From Dehalococcoidales bacterium (GTDB lineage Bacteria; Chloroflexota; Dehalococcoidia; Dehalococcoidales; RBG-16-60-22), in NCBI GenBank assembly GCA_016783105.1, contig JADHXF010000034.1, positions 1 through 17,588 on the forward strand: 17,588 nucleotides of DNA. The letters run 5' to 3'. Shown piece by piece: positions 7,300 through 13,575 of this stretch (within the stretch, counting starts at the first letter, position 1; each line of letters starts with the position of its first letter). Below the pieces are notes generated by a model that saw only the letters and a program-made list of their open reading frames with translations, was not told where the DNA came from and ran no database searches. The translations under genes were made by a program, and so were the position numbers.

Positions 7300-9467
7300 G
7301 TTTTGTCGCCCGTTCTGGCCGATGACTCATCCCCGATGCGGATAATCCGCATCACGCCTTTAACCGACTCGATTTTCTTGAGGAGCCGGCTTAACTGGGC
7401 TAAACCCTGCGTTTCCATGGTAAAGTTCATGGTAACGGTATGGTCATCATGGTTGTGAGTGGCCATAGCCGCAATGTTAACCTTCTCTTCGGCGACAACT
7501 ATGGTAATATCACGCACCAGCCCCACCCGGTCCCAGGCTTCAACCTGAACGTTAACCGGATACAGCGAGTCCGTCTGCCCCCACTCCACCGGCACCAGCC
7601 TGTCCTCCTCGTCCTCATGCAGGACGTTGTAACAATCCTGACGGTGAATGGTAACGCCGCGGCTGCGGGTGATGTAGCCAATTATTTTATCGCCCGGCAC
7701 CGGATGGCAGCACTGGGCCAGATGGGTAACCAGATTGCCCACGCCCAGCACGTTTACCGTCGAGGGCACCGGTTTGCGCGGCGCCACTTCAGGAATGGCT
7801 TTGGGTGTCTCCTGCTGTGCGGCCAGTTTTATCGCAATCTGGTGCGTGGAAATCCCTCCGTAGCCAATGGCCGCCAGGAAATCTTCCGCATTGCTGAAGT
7901 TGAATAGTTCGGCAAGCGCCTCACGCTCAATGGTGACCCCCAGATGCCTCAGTTCCTTCTCCAGGAGCTGGCGGCCGCGCTCGATGTTCTCCGTGCGCTC
8001 CTGTCTCTTGAACCACTGCCTTATTTTTTCCTTGGCATGGGAAGTCTGGACAAGACCGAGATGGGGGTTCAGCCAGTCGAGACTCGGGCCCTTTTCACCC
8101 TTGGTGGCCATAATCCCCACCACATCCCCGTTTTTCAGCTCGTAGTCAAGCGGCACCAGTCGCCCGTTCACCTTGGCGCCGATGCACCGGTGTCCGAGCT
8201 CGGTATGCACCCGGTAAGCAAAATCAAGCGGTGTGGAGCCTCTGGGCAGGTCCTTGATATCCCCCTTTGGTGTGTAAACAAAGACCTGGTCAATGAAGAT
8301 GTCCGTTTTTACCGATTCCAGGAACTCTTCCGACCCGCTCAGTTCACGGTGCCACTCGATAAGCTGGCGCAGCCAGCCGACTTTTTCCTCGAAGTGCAGG
8401 TCGGCCTTCTCCCCCTGCTTGTAACGCCAGTGCGCCGCCACGCCGTACTCGTCATCGTAGTTCATCTCTCGGGTTCTTATCTGGACTTCCAGTGGAGTGG
8501 TGCCGAAACACATGACTGCCGTATGCAGCGACTGGTACCCGTTCGGCTTGGGACTGGCAATGTAATCGTCAAACTCCTCGGGTATGGGGTGCCACAGGCT
8601 GTGGATGATGCCCACGGTGCTGTAACAGTCCGGTACCGTGCTGACCAGCACCCTGAGCGCCAGCAGGTCATAAATATCGTTGAAGTCACGTCCGCGCTGC
8701 ATTTTCTGGTTAATGCTGTATATATGCTTGGGCCGGCCCGATAGCTCAGCTTTCAGGCCGACTTTACCCAGCTCTTTTTTTAGTATGTCAATTACCTGGG
8801 TAATAAAGTCTTCCCGCTGCGTGCGACGTGCTGCCAGCAGGTCAACAATGCGGCGGAATTTCTCCGGCTCCAGATACTGAAAGGCCAGGTCCTCCAGTTG
8901 CCATTTAAGTTCCCAAATCCCCAGGCGGTGGGCGAGCGGGGTATAGATTTCCAGGGTTTCCTGGGAAATGCTGCTCTGCTTTTCCGGGGTCAGCGCATCC
9001 AGGGTACGCATATTATGTAATCTGTCCGCCAGCTTGATAAATACCACGCGGAGGTCCTCCGCCATGGCGACAAGCATCTTCCGCAGGTTTTCCGCCTGTG
9101 TCTCTCGCGGGGCTGTCCCCCCGGCCTGCCAGGACACTTTGCCGAGTTTGGTCACGCCGTCAACCAGCCTGCTTATCTCCGGCCCGAACTTCTCCTGTAT
9201 CTTCTCGACGGGTATGCCGCAGTTCTCCGGCACGTCGTGCAGCAGCGCCGCCGCCAGAGAGGTGGCATCTATCTGGAGCCCGGCAAGTATGATTGCCGTC
9301 TGCATCGGGTGCTCCATGTAAGGTTCCCCCGACAGGCGCATCTGCCCCTGATGCGCCTCAGCCGCAAACTGGTACGCCTCTTCGACGACGGCAAGCCTCT
9401 CCGTTGGAAGATAGGCCTCCGCCTTTTCCTTCAGCTGGCTGAAACTCGTTACCCCAACAGTCGCCAC
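7296..9467 (-). CDS. relA: RelA/SpoT-type (p)ppGpp enzyme, long form
   Basis: At 723 residues this has the full long-RSH layout: HD hydrolase region (about 30-190), synthetase (about 225-370), TGS (about 392-453, VFVYTPKGDIKDLPRGSTPLDFAY), a Cys-His zinc-finger-type region (AQCCHPVPGD near 585) and a C-terminal ACT domain. It makes the alarmone (p)ppGpp from GTP/GDP and ATP on starved ribosomes. The synthetase keeps RPKHIYSI, YDLLALR, NGYQSLHT and EVQIRT. Two sites are unusual. The hydrolase motif is His77-Asp78-V-P-Glu81-Asn82, where bifunctional enzymes have HDxxED. The synthetase loop is Glu298-Phe-Asp-Asp301, the EXDD form known from synthetase-only RelA, where bifunctional enzymes have RXKD. 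Asp in LADRLHNMRT is retained. Start is GTG 9467, with GGGAGG 12 bases upstream, rather far. Confidence 0.95.
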   Translation of the reverse strand: MATVGVTSFSQLKEKAEAYLPTERLAVVEEAYQFAAEAHQGQMRLSGEPYMEHPMQTAIILAGLQIDATSLAAALLHDVPENCGIPVEKIQEKFGPEISRLVDGVTKLGKVSWQAGGTAPRETQAENLRKMLVAMAEDLRVVFIKLADRLHNMRTLDALTPEKQSSISQETLEIYTPLAHRLGIWELKWQLEDLAFQYLEPEKFRRIVDLLAARRTQREDFITQVIDILKKELGKVGLKAELSGRPKHIYSINQKMQRGRDFNDIYDLLALRVLVSTVPDCYSTVGIIHSLWHPIPEEFDDYIASPKPNGYQSLHTAVMCFGTTPLEVQIRTREMNYDDEYGVAAHWRYKQGEKADLHFEEKVGWLRQLIEWHRELSGSEEFLESVKTDIFIDQVFVYTPKGDIKDLPRGSTPLDFAYRVHTELGHRCIGAKVNGRLVPLDYELKNGDVVGIMATKGEKGPSLDWLNPHLGLVQTSHAKEKIRQWFKRQERTENIERGRQLLEKELRHLGVTIEREALAELFNFSNAEDFLAAIGYGGISTHQIAIKLAAQQETPKAIPEVAPRKPVPSTVNVLGVGNLVTHLAQCCHPVPGDKIIGYITRSRGVTIHRQDCYNVLHEDEEDRLVPVEWGQTDSLYPVNVQVEAWDRVGLVRDITIVVAEEKVNIAAMATHNHDDHTVTMNFTMETQGLAQLSRLLKKIESVKGVMRIIRIGDESSARTGDKT

Positions 9468-9514
9468 GGTGGTGAAATGCCTCCCATCCCGACGGTAATG
9501 CGGGCTCTCTCCTA

Positions 9515-9544
9515 AGTATAGCCCAAGGAAACTGAGTCTGTAAA
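9515..9544 (-). promoter_or_regulatory. Candidate promoter of the RelA/SpoT gene
   Basis: Minus strand: TTTACA (9544-9539), 18 bases, TATACT (9520-9515). It lies about 50 bases upstream of the GTG start and diverges from the oxidoreductase promoter. Confidence 0.5.
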
Positions 9545-9579
9545 TCTATTAATAGCGATTATAATGACCGCAAACAATA

Positions 9580-9607
9580 TTGACACAGAGGAAAATTGTG
9601 GTATACT
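9580..9607 (+). promoter_or_regulatory. Promoter of the aldehyde:ferredoxin oxidoreductase gene
   Basis: TTGACA (9580-9585), 16 bases, TATACT (9602-9607): a consensus -35 and a 5-of-6 -10. The predicted start is near 9614, 36 bases before the ATG. Confidence 0.75.
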
Positions 9608-9649
9608 TTCACTGTTTCAATACCATTCTGGTAAGGAGGTAATCCAAAA

Positions 9650-11401
9650 ATGAGCAAATTTATTCGTGTTAACATGACCAATCTGACCGCTAAACTCGAG
9701 GACGTGCCCGGCAAATATCGATTGATGGGCGGACGTGGCCTAACCTCGGCCATTACCTCTGATGAGGTGCCGCCCACCTGCCACCCCCTGGGGCCAAACA
9801 ACAAAATTACTTATGCCCCTGGTATTGTTACCGCCAGCGGTGCCCCAACCGCCGGCCGTCTTTCCGTTGGTGCCAAATCTCCCCTGACGGGAACCATCAA
9901 GGAATCAAATGCCGGTGGTATTGCCGCCGACAAGCTTGCCCGCATCGGCATAAAAGCCATTATCGTCGAGGGACAGCCCAAAGAGAAGGGCAAGTTCTGG
10001 GTGCTCAAGGTCGATAAGAGTGGCGCTGAACTTATGCCCGCGGCTGCGGAATGGGTCGGCAAGGGCCTTTATGAAGCCTACCCCAAGATGCTCAATAAGT
10101 TCGGCGACAAGGTGGGCATTATCAGCATTGGCGTTGCCGGAGAGAAACTGATGGCAATGTCCGGTATCTGTGTCAACGACCCGGAGAACCGTCCCAGCCG
10201 ATATGCCGGCCGCGGTGGTCTCGGGGCGGTGATGGGCAGTAAAGGACTCAAAGCTATCGTGGTTGATGACGCCGGTGGTGCCAGTCTATCGCTCGCCAAT
10301 AAAGAGGCTTTTGATACCGGGCGCAAGAAGCTGACCGATGCCCTGCAACAGCATGACATCACCAAGCCCGGGGGCACGTTGAATACGTACGGTACGGCCG
10401 CGTTAATCAACGTCCTCAACGAGGCCGGGGCATTACCTACCCGCAACTTCAGCTCAGGACGCTTCGAAGGGGCGAGCAAGATTTCCGGCGAAATGATAAA
10501 GGAGAACTGCGACAAGCGTGGTGGTGTTGGACAGACCGGTCACCGAGGCTGCACCGGCTGCATTATCCAGTGCTCCAACGTCTACCCGAAGGAAGACGGC
10601 ACCGAACTGGTCTCCTGCCAAGAGTACGAATCGGTCTGGTCGTTCGGCGCTGACTGCGGCATTGATAGCCTTGAGGTTACCGGCGAACTGATCCGGCTGT
10701 GCAATGACTACGGGGTGGATACCATTGAGGCCGGCACGACCATCGGCGTGGCCATGGAGGCCGGACTGGCCAAGTTCGGTGACGGCAAGAAGGCCATCGA
10801 GCTCATGCAGGAAATCGGCAAGGGCACCCCGCTCGGCCATATCCTCGGCGGCGGCACCGCGCTCACCGCGGATACCTTCGGCGTTGTCCGCTGCCCGACG
10901 GTCAAGAGACAGTCCATGCCTGCCTATGAGCCCAGGGTAATCAAGGGCATTGGTGCGACCTACGCCACCACCACCATGGGCGCTGACCACACCGCCGGCT
11001 ATACCATTGCCCCGGAGATACTGGGGGTCAGCGGTAAACTGGACCCGGCGAGCAAGGGCATGGAGAAAGCCGAGGCTTCGCGCAACTTCCAGTACGCTAC
11101 CGCTTTCCTCGATTCTACCGGCCACTGCCTGTTCATCGCCTTCGCTATCCTGGATATAGCCTCCGGCCTTGAGGGCATGGTAGAGGAGTGCAACGGCGTA
11201 CTCGGCACCAACTGGACAGTGAATGACGTTGGCCGGATTGGCGGCGACATTGTCAAGATGGAGCGTGCTTTCAACCTGGCTGCCGGCTTCACCAACCTTG
11301 ATGACCGCATTCCGGAGTTCATGAAATATGAGAAGCTGCCACCGCACAACGTCGTTTATGATTTACCTGACGAGATACTGGACAAAGTCCACAACCCCTA
11401 G
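9650..11401 (+). CDS. Aldehyde:ferredoxin oxidoreductase family (tungsten/molybdenum pterin)
   Basis: This 583-residue protein belongs to the AOR family, oxygen-sensitive cytosolic enzymes with a tungsten or molybdenum bis-pterin and one [4Fe-4S] cluster that oxidise aldehydes to acids or run in reverse. The N-terminal pterin-binding domain shows MGGRGLTS and RYAGRGGLGAVMGSKGLKAI. Cluster ligands are C301-x2-C304-x3-C308 (CTGCIIQC) and C493 (DSTGHC). The catalytic-region His is in GADHTAGYT (His447), and EYE (325-327) is present. The substrate cannot be read from the sequence; relatives act on aliphatic or aromatic aldehydes, formaldehyde or glyceraldehyde-3-phosphate. The ATG has AAGGAGG ten bases upstream, a near-consensus promoter precedes it, and a terminator follows. 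Two MoaD/ThiS-like genes downstream suit a pterin-cofactor role. No dedicated ferredoxin gene is visible. Confidence 0.95.
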   Translation: MSKFIRVNMTNLTAKLEDVPGKYRLMGGRGLTSAITSDEVPPTCHPLGPNNKITYAPGIVTASGAPTAGRLSVGAKSPLTGTIKESNAGGIAADKLARIGIKAIIVEGQPKEKGKFWVLKVDKSGAELMPAAAEWVGKGLYEAYPKMLNKFGDKVGIISIGVAGEKLMAMSGICVNDPENRPSRYAGRGGLGAVMGSKGLKAIVVDDAGGASLSLANKEAFDTGRKKLTDALQQHDITKPGGTLNTYGTAALINVLNEAGALPTRNFSSGRFEGASKISGEMIKENCDKRGGVGQTGHRGCTGCIIQCSNVYPKEDGTELVSCQEYESVWSFGADCGIDSLEVTGELIRLCNDYGVDTIEAGTTIGVAMEAGLAKFGDGKKAIELMQEIGKGTPLGHILGGGTALTADTFGVVRCPTVKRQSMPAYEPRVIKGIGATYATTTMGADHTAGYTIAPEILGVSGKLDPASKGMEKAEASRNFQYATAFLDSTGHCLFIAFAILDIASGLEGMVEECNGVLGTNWTVNDVGRIGGDIVKMERAFNLAAGFTNLDDRIPEFMKYEKLPPHNVVYDLPDEILDKVHNP

Positions 11402-11424
11402 CCAGTAACCTGAATCTGACCACG

Positions 11425-11460
11425 AGCCCCCTTCGCCATCGCTGTGGAGGGGGCTTTCTT
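11425..11460 (+). terminator. Terminator after the oxidoreductase gene
   Basis: A perfect 8-bp stem, AGCCCCCT (11425-11432) with AGGGGGCT (11448-11455), with a 15-base loop and TTCTT following. It separates the oxidoreductase from the beta-grasp genes, perhaps with partial read-through. Confidence 0.75.
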
Positions 11461-11478
11461 CATCTTGCTAAAATACGG

Positions 11479-11484
11479 TATAAT
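11479..11484 (+). promoter_or_regulatory. -10 element before the beta-grasp pair
   Basis: A perfect TATAAT 33 bases before the ATG at 11517. No good -35 is visible at 16-18 bases (TTCTTC overlaps the terminator T tract), so the call is weak. Confidence 0.35.
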
Positions 11485-11516
11485 TAAATTTGTAATTAAC
11501 AGATGAGGAACCCGCC

Positions 11517-11759
11517 ATGAACAAGATTGAGATAAGGTTTTTCGCCAGCTTGCGTAAATATCACCCCAACTCCGGCGACAGTGAAGCCTTTGCCATGGAA
11601 CTGAACGATAAGACCAGCCTGGGTAACCTGATAGACAAACTCAAAATCCCCCGGCAGGAAATAGGCGTGCTCATGGTTAACGGCACATGGCAAAAGGAAA
11701 ACTACCTCCTCCAGGATGAGGACAGGGTGGGACTCTTTCCGCTCATCGGTGGAGGATAA
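11517..11759 (+). CDS. MoaD/ThiS-like beta-grasp sulfur carrier, diglycine end
   Basis: An 80-residue ubiquitin-fold protein: start KIEIRFFASLRKY, middle LGNLIDKLKIP, late DRVGLFPLIGGG. The C-terminal Gly-Gly is the hallmark of sulfur carriers that are adenylated by a MoeB/ThiF-type enzyme and converted to a thiocarboxylate, as in molybdopterin synthase (MoaD) or thiazole synthesis (ThiS). Its place behind an AOR-family gene favours a role in tungsto/molybdopterin formation, by context only. GAGGA (11505-11509) lies seven bases before the ATG. The stop is three bases before the ATG of the next gene, so the pair is coupled. Confidence 0.85.
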   Translation: MNKIEIRFFASLRKYHPNSGDSEAFAMELNDKTSLGNLIDKLKIPRQEIGVLMVNGTWQKENYLLQDEDRVGLFPLIGGG

Positions 11760-11762
11760 TTG

Positions 11763-12038
11763 ATGATTGAAGTACACCTTTACGGCAAACTGCGCCGCTT
11801 TACCGATAACCAGGACCCCTCCCAAGATTCCATTATTAATATTCCGGTTAATAATAGCGACTCAATTGAAAGTATCGTGCGGCGTATTGGCATACCATTT
11901 GAGGAGTTGGGCAGCAATATTTTCCTCAATGGCGAGTATTCAGCACTGGAAAGAAAGGTGAGTAATGGAGACCGCCTGGGCATCTTTCCAGATGATATGA
12001 AGCTCCTCTACAAATGGTATTTTAATAAAGCTTCATAG
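11763..12038 (+). CDS. Second MoaD/ThiS-like beta-grasp protein, no diglycine
   Basis: A 91-residue relative of the preceding protein: start IEVHLYGKLRRFT, middle SIVRRIGIPFEELG, late GDRLGIFPDDM. The fold and the LGIFP segment match the upstream LFPLIGGG end, but instead of Gly-Gly the chain continues DDMKLLYKWYFNKAS. It therefore cannot be activated as a C-terminal thiocarboxylate. It may be a structural partner, an inhibitor, or a carrier in another process; related lone beta-grasp proteins are often found next to AOR genes. I choose ATG 11763, with GGAGG (11751-11755) seven bases upstream, over the in-frame TTG at 11760. It ends 12 bases before hisS. Confidence 0.8.
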   Translation: MIEVHLYGKLRRFTDNQDPSQDSIINIPVNNSDSIESIVRRIGIPFEELGSNIFLNGEYSALERKVSNGDRLGIFPDDMKLLYKWYFNKAS

Positions 12039-12050
12039 CACATCAGGGGA

Positions 12051-13307
12051 ATGAAATTGTATCGGGCACCGCGGGGAACAACCGACATTCTGCCAGGAGA
12101 ACAGGCCTACTGGCGTTACATCGAGCAAAAAGCCGCCCGTATCTGCCAGCTCTATGGTTATGAGCGGATTGATTCTCCGGCGTTTGAGGACACCGCCCTT
12201 TTCACGCGCAGCGTAGGGCCGGGAACGGACATCGTGGAAAAGGAGATGTACTCCTTCACCGATAAGGGCGGTAACCAGGTCACGCTGCGTCCGGAAGGCA
12301 CCGCACCGGTATGCCGTGCCTATCTGGAGCACGGGTTCCACAGCCGGCCGCAGCCGGTCAAACTCTACTATCTGGCCGCCATTTTCCGATATGAAAGGCC
12401 ACAGGCAGGAAGGTTCAGGCAGCACTACCAGTTTGGCTGCGAGGCCATCGGTGACGATGACCCTTCCCTCGATGCGGAAAACATTGACCTTGCCTGGCAG
12501 TTTTTTCAGTCGCTGGGCCTGAAACGCCTTACCCTGCAGTTGAACAGCATCGGCTGCAAGCAGTGCCGGCCGGGCTACCTCAGCGTTTTACAGGAATACT
12601 ACACCGGCAATGCGGCGGCACTGTGCAACGATTGCCGGAAAAGGCTGGGCCGAAACCTGCTCCGGCTGCTCGACTGCAAGCAGCCGTCCTGCCAGGACGC
12701 GGCTGACGCAGCACCCCGGAGCGCCGACCACCTGTGCCCGCAGTGCCGGGAGCACTTTGACCGGCTCATTACATACCTTGACCTGCTGAAGATTCCCTTC
12801 ACCCTCAACCACCGCCTGGTCCGCGGGCTTGATTACTACACGAGGACCGTTTTTGAAATTCAGCCCGAAAACGGGGGCGCACAGAGCACCCTCTGCGGCG
12901 GCGGGCGGTATGATGACCTGATTGAGGAACTCGGCGGCAGACCAACCCCCGCCATCGGCTTTGCCATCGGCATGGAACGGATAATCCTCAATCTAAAGGC
13001 ACAGTCCGTGCCCGTCCCGCCCCTGCCCGGGCCACTGGTTTTTATCGCCCGCCAGGGTGAGGCCGCCAGAAATGAAACGGTCAGGCTGGCGTCTTATCTG
13101 AGGCAGAAGGGCATCGGCGTCATCATGGCCACCGGCGACCGCAGTCTCAAGGCACAGCTCAGACAGGCCAATAACCTTGGGGTGCATTATAGCGTTATAA
13201 TAGGTGAGGAAGAATTAAAAAATGGCACCGCGTCATTGCGGGATATGACCACCGCCCTACAGAAAACGGTCAGGGTGACTAAATTACCAGAACTATTGAA
13301 AGGTTAA
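12051..13307 (+). CDS. hisS: Histidyl-tRNA synthetase
   Basis: A 418-residue class II synthetase that charges tRNA-His. Visible are APRGTTDILP (N-terminus), motif 2 around VTLRPEGTAPVCRAY and FRYERPQAGRFRQHYQFGCE, the histidine motif LVRGLDYYTRTVFE (about 260-273), motif 3 AIGFAIGMERI, and a C-terminal anticodon-binding domain (from about residue 325). An insertion holds four Cys pairs (CKQC, CNDC, CKQPSC, CPQC), a known variant in many bacterial enzymes and a likely zinc site. The ATG at 12051 directly abuts AGGGGA (12045-12050), which is too close. An in-frame TTG at 12057 has six-base spacing and would give MYRAPRGT, the usual N-terminus, so translation may start there. It may share a transcript with the beta-grasp genes. 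Confidence 0.96.
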   Translation: MKLYRAPRGTTDILPGEQAYWRYIEQKAARICQLYGYERIDSPAFEDTALFTRSVGPGTDIVEKEMYSFTDKGGNQVTLRPEGTAPVCRAYLEHGFHSRPQPVKLYYLAAIFRYERPQAGRFRQHYQFGCEAIGDDDPSLDAENIDLAWQFFQSLGLKRLTLQLNSIGCKQCRPGYLSVLQEYYTGNAAALCNDCRKRLGRNLLRLLDCKQPSCQDAADAAPRSADHLCPQCREHFDRLITYLDLLKIPFTLNHRLVRGLDYYTRTVFEIQPENGGAQSTLCGGGRYDDLIEELGGRPTPAIGFAIGMERIILNLKAQSVPVPPLPGPLVFIARQGEAARNETVRLASYLRQKGIGVIMATGDRSLKAQLRQANNLGVHYSVIIGEEELKNGTASLRDMTTALQKTVRVTKLPELLKG

Positions 13308-13365
13308 CGCAGCCTAGCGATGAAGTGATAATCGTGAATTTATGTAAAATTTCTACCAAAAAGCC

Positions 13366-13394
13366 TTGACAAAAATATTTTTACCGTTTATATT
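13366..13394 (+). promoter_or_regulatory. Strong promoter of the surface-protein gene
   Basis: Consensus TTGACA (13366-13371), 17 bases, TATATT (13389-13394). The predicted start is near 13401, giving a leader of about 175 bases before the ATG at 13576. Confidence 0.8.
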
Positions 13395-13400
13395 GAGAAT

Positions 13401-13575
13401 GATATCTATAATAAAAGGGGGTGATGTAATGGCGGGACCCGCAAGGGGAGCGAGTTTTGAGCTCGAAAAACGGACACGGAAGAAATCTTTGTCTCCATAA
13501 AATAAAGGCGTTATGGATAAGTGTCTTTTTGTGGAGATATAGATATATCAAAAAAAGGAGTGAAAATTAAAGTCG
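13401..13575 (+). promoter_or_regulatory. Structured leader of the surface-protein mRNA, attenuator-like
   Basis: Two hairpins share a 5' arm and cannot form together. One pairs TCTCCATAAAA (13492-13502) with TTTTGTGGAGA (13527-13537): 11 positions, one G-U. The other pairs TCCATAA (13494-13500) with TTATGGA (13511-13517), 7 bp. A ribosome finishing the leader peptide at 13500 would cover the shared arm. A small GATATA/TATATC palindrome and an A-run with AAGGAG (13555-13560) follow. That ribosome site is 15 bases from the ATG at 13576, unusually far. It matches no riboswitch class I know. Confidence 0.5.
13429..13500 (+). CDS. Probable 23-residue leader peptide
   Basis: A short frame in the leader of the surface-protein mRNA, beginning MAGPARGASF and ending KKSLSP, rich in Arg, Lys and Glu. 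It is preceded by AAGGGGGTGAT (13415-13425), which matches the full anti-Shine-Dalgarno complement AAGGAGGTGAT at 10 of 11 bases; the GGGGG core is seven bases from the ATG. That is a better ribosome site than the one in front of the long gene. An ATG followed at once by TAA (13424-13429) overlaps the start by one base, probably by chance. The stop (13498-13500) falls inside the 5' arm of two competing hairpins. I recognise no family; it could be regulatory, or the match could be accidental within a structured RNA. Confidence 0.45.
   Translation: MAGPARGASFELEKRTRKKSLSP

Noticed and set aside
7944..8744. Plus-strand open frame of 266 codons opposite the RelA/SpoT gene
   Set aside because: The minus-strand product has clear RSH domains throughout; the plus frame has no motif and no ribosome site.
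10454..11347. Minus-strand open frame of 297 codons opposite the oxidoreductase gene
   Set aside because: It lies wholly inside a well-supported gene, has no ribosome site or recognisable motif, and long antisense frames are expected from GC-rich codon use.
12550..12770. Cys-pair cluster in HisRS as a novel zinc insertion
   Set aside because: The CxxC-rich insertion with these spacings is a common variant of bacterial HisRS.
13424..13429. ATG-TAA start-stop element overlapping the leader peptide start
   Set aside because: It sits only two bases from the ribosome site core and has no independent support, so chance is the simplest explanation.
13401..13575. Known riboswitch (c-di-GMP, fluoride, cobalamin, M-box)
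   Set aside because: None of the conserved cores I know for these classes is visible.
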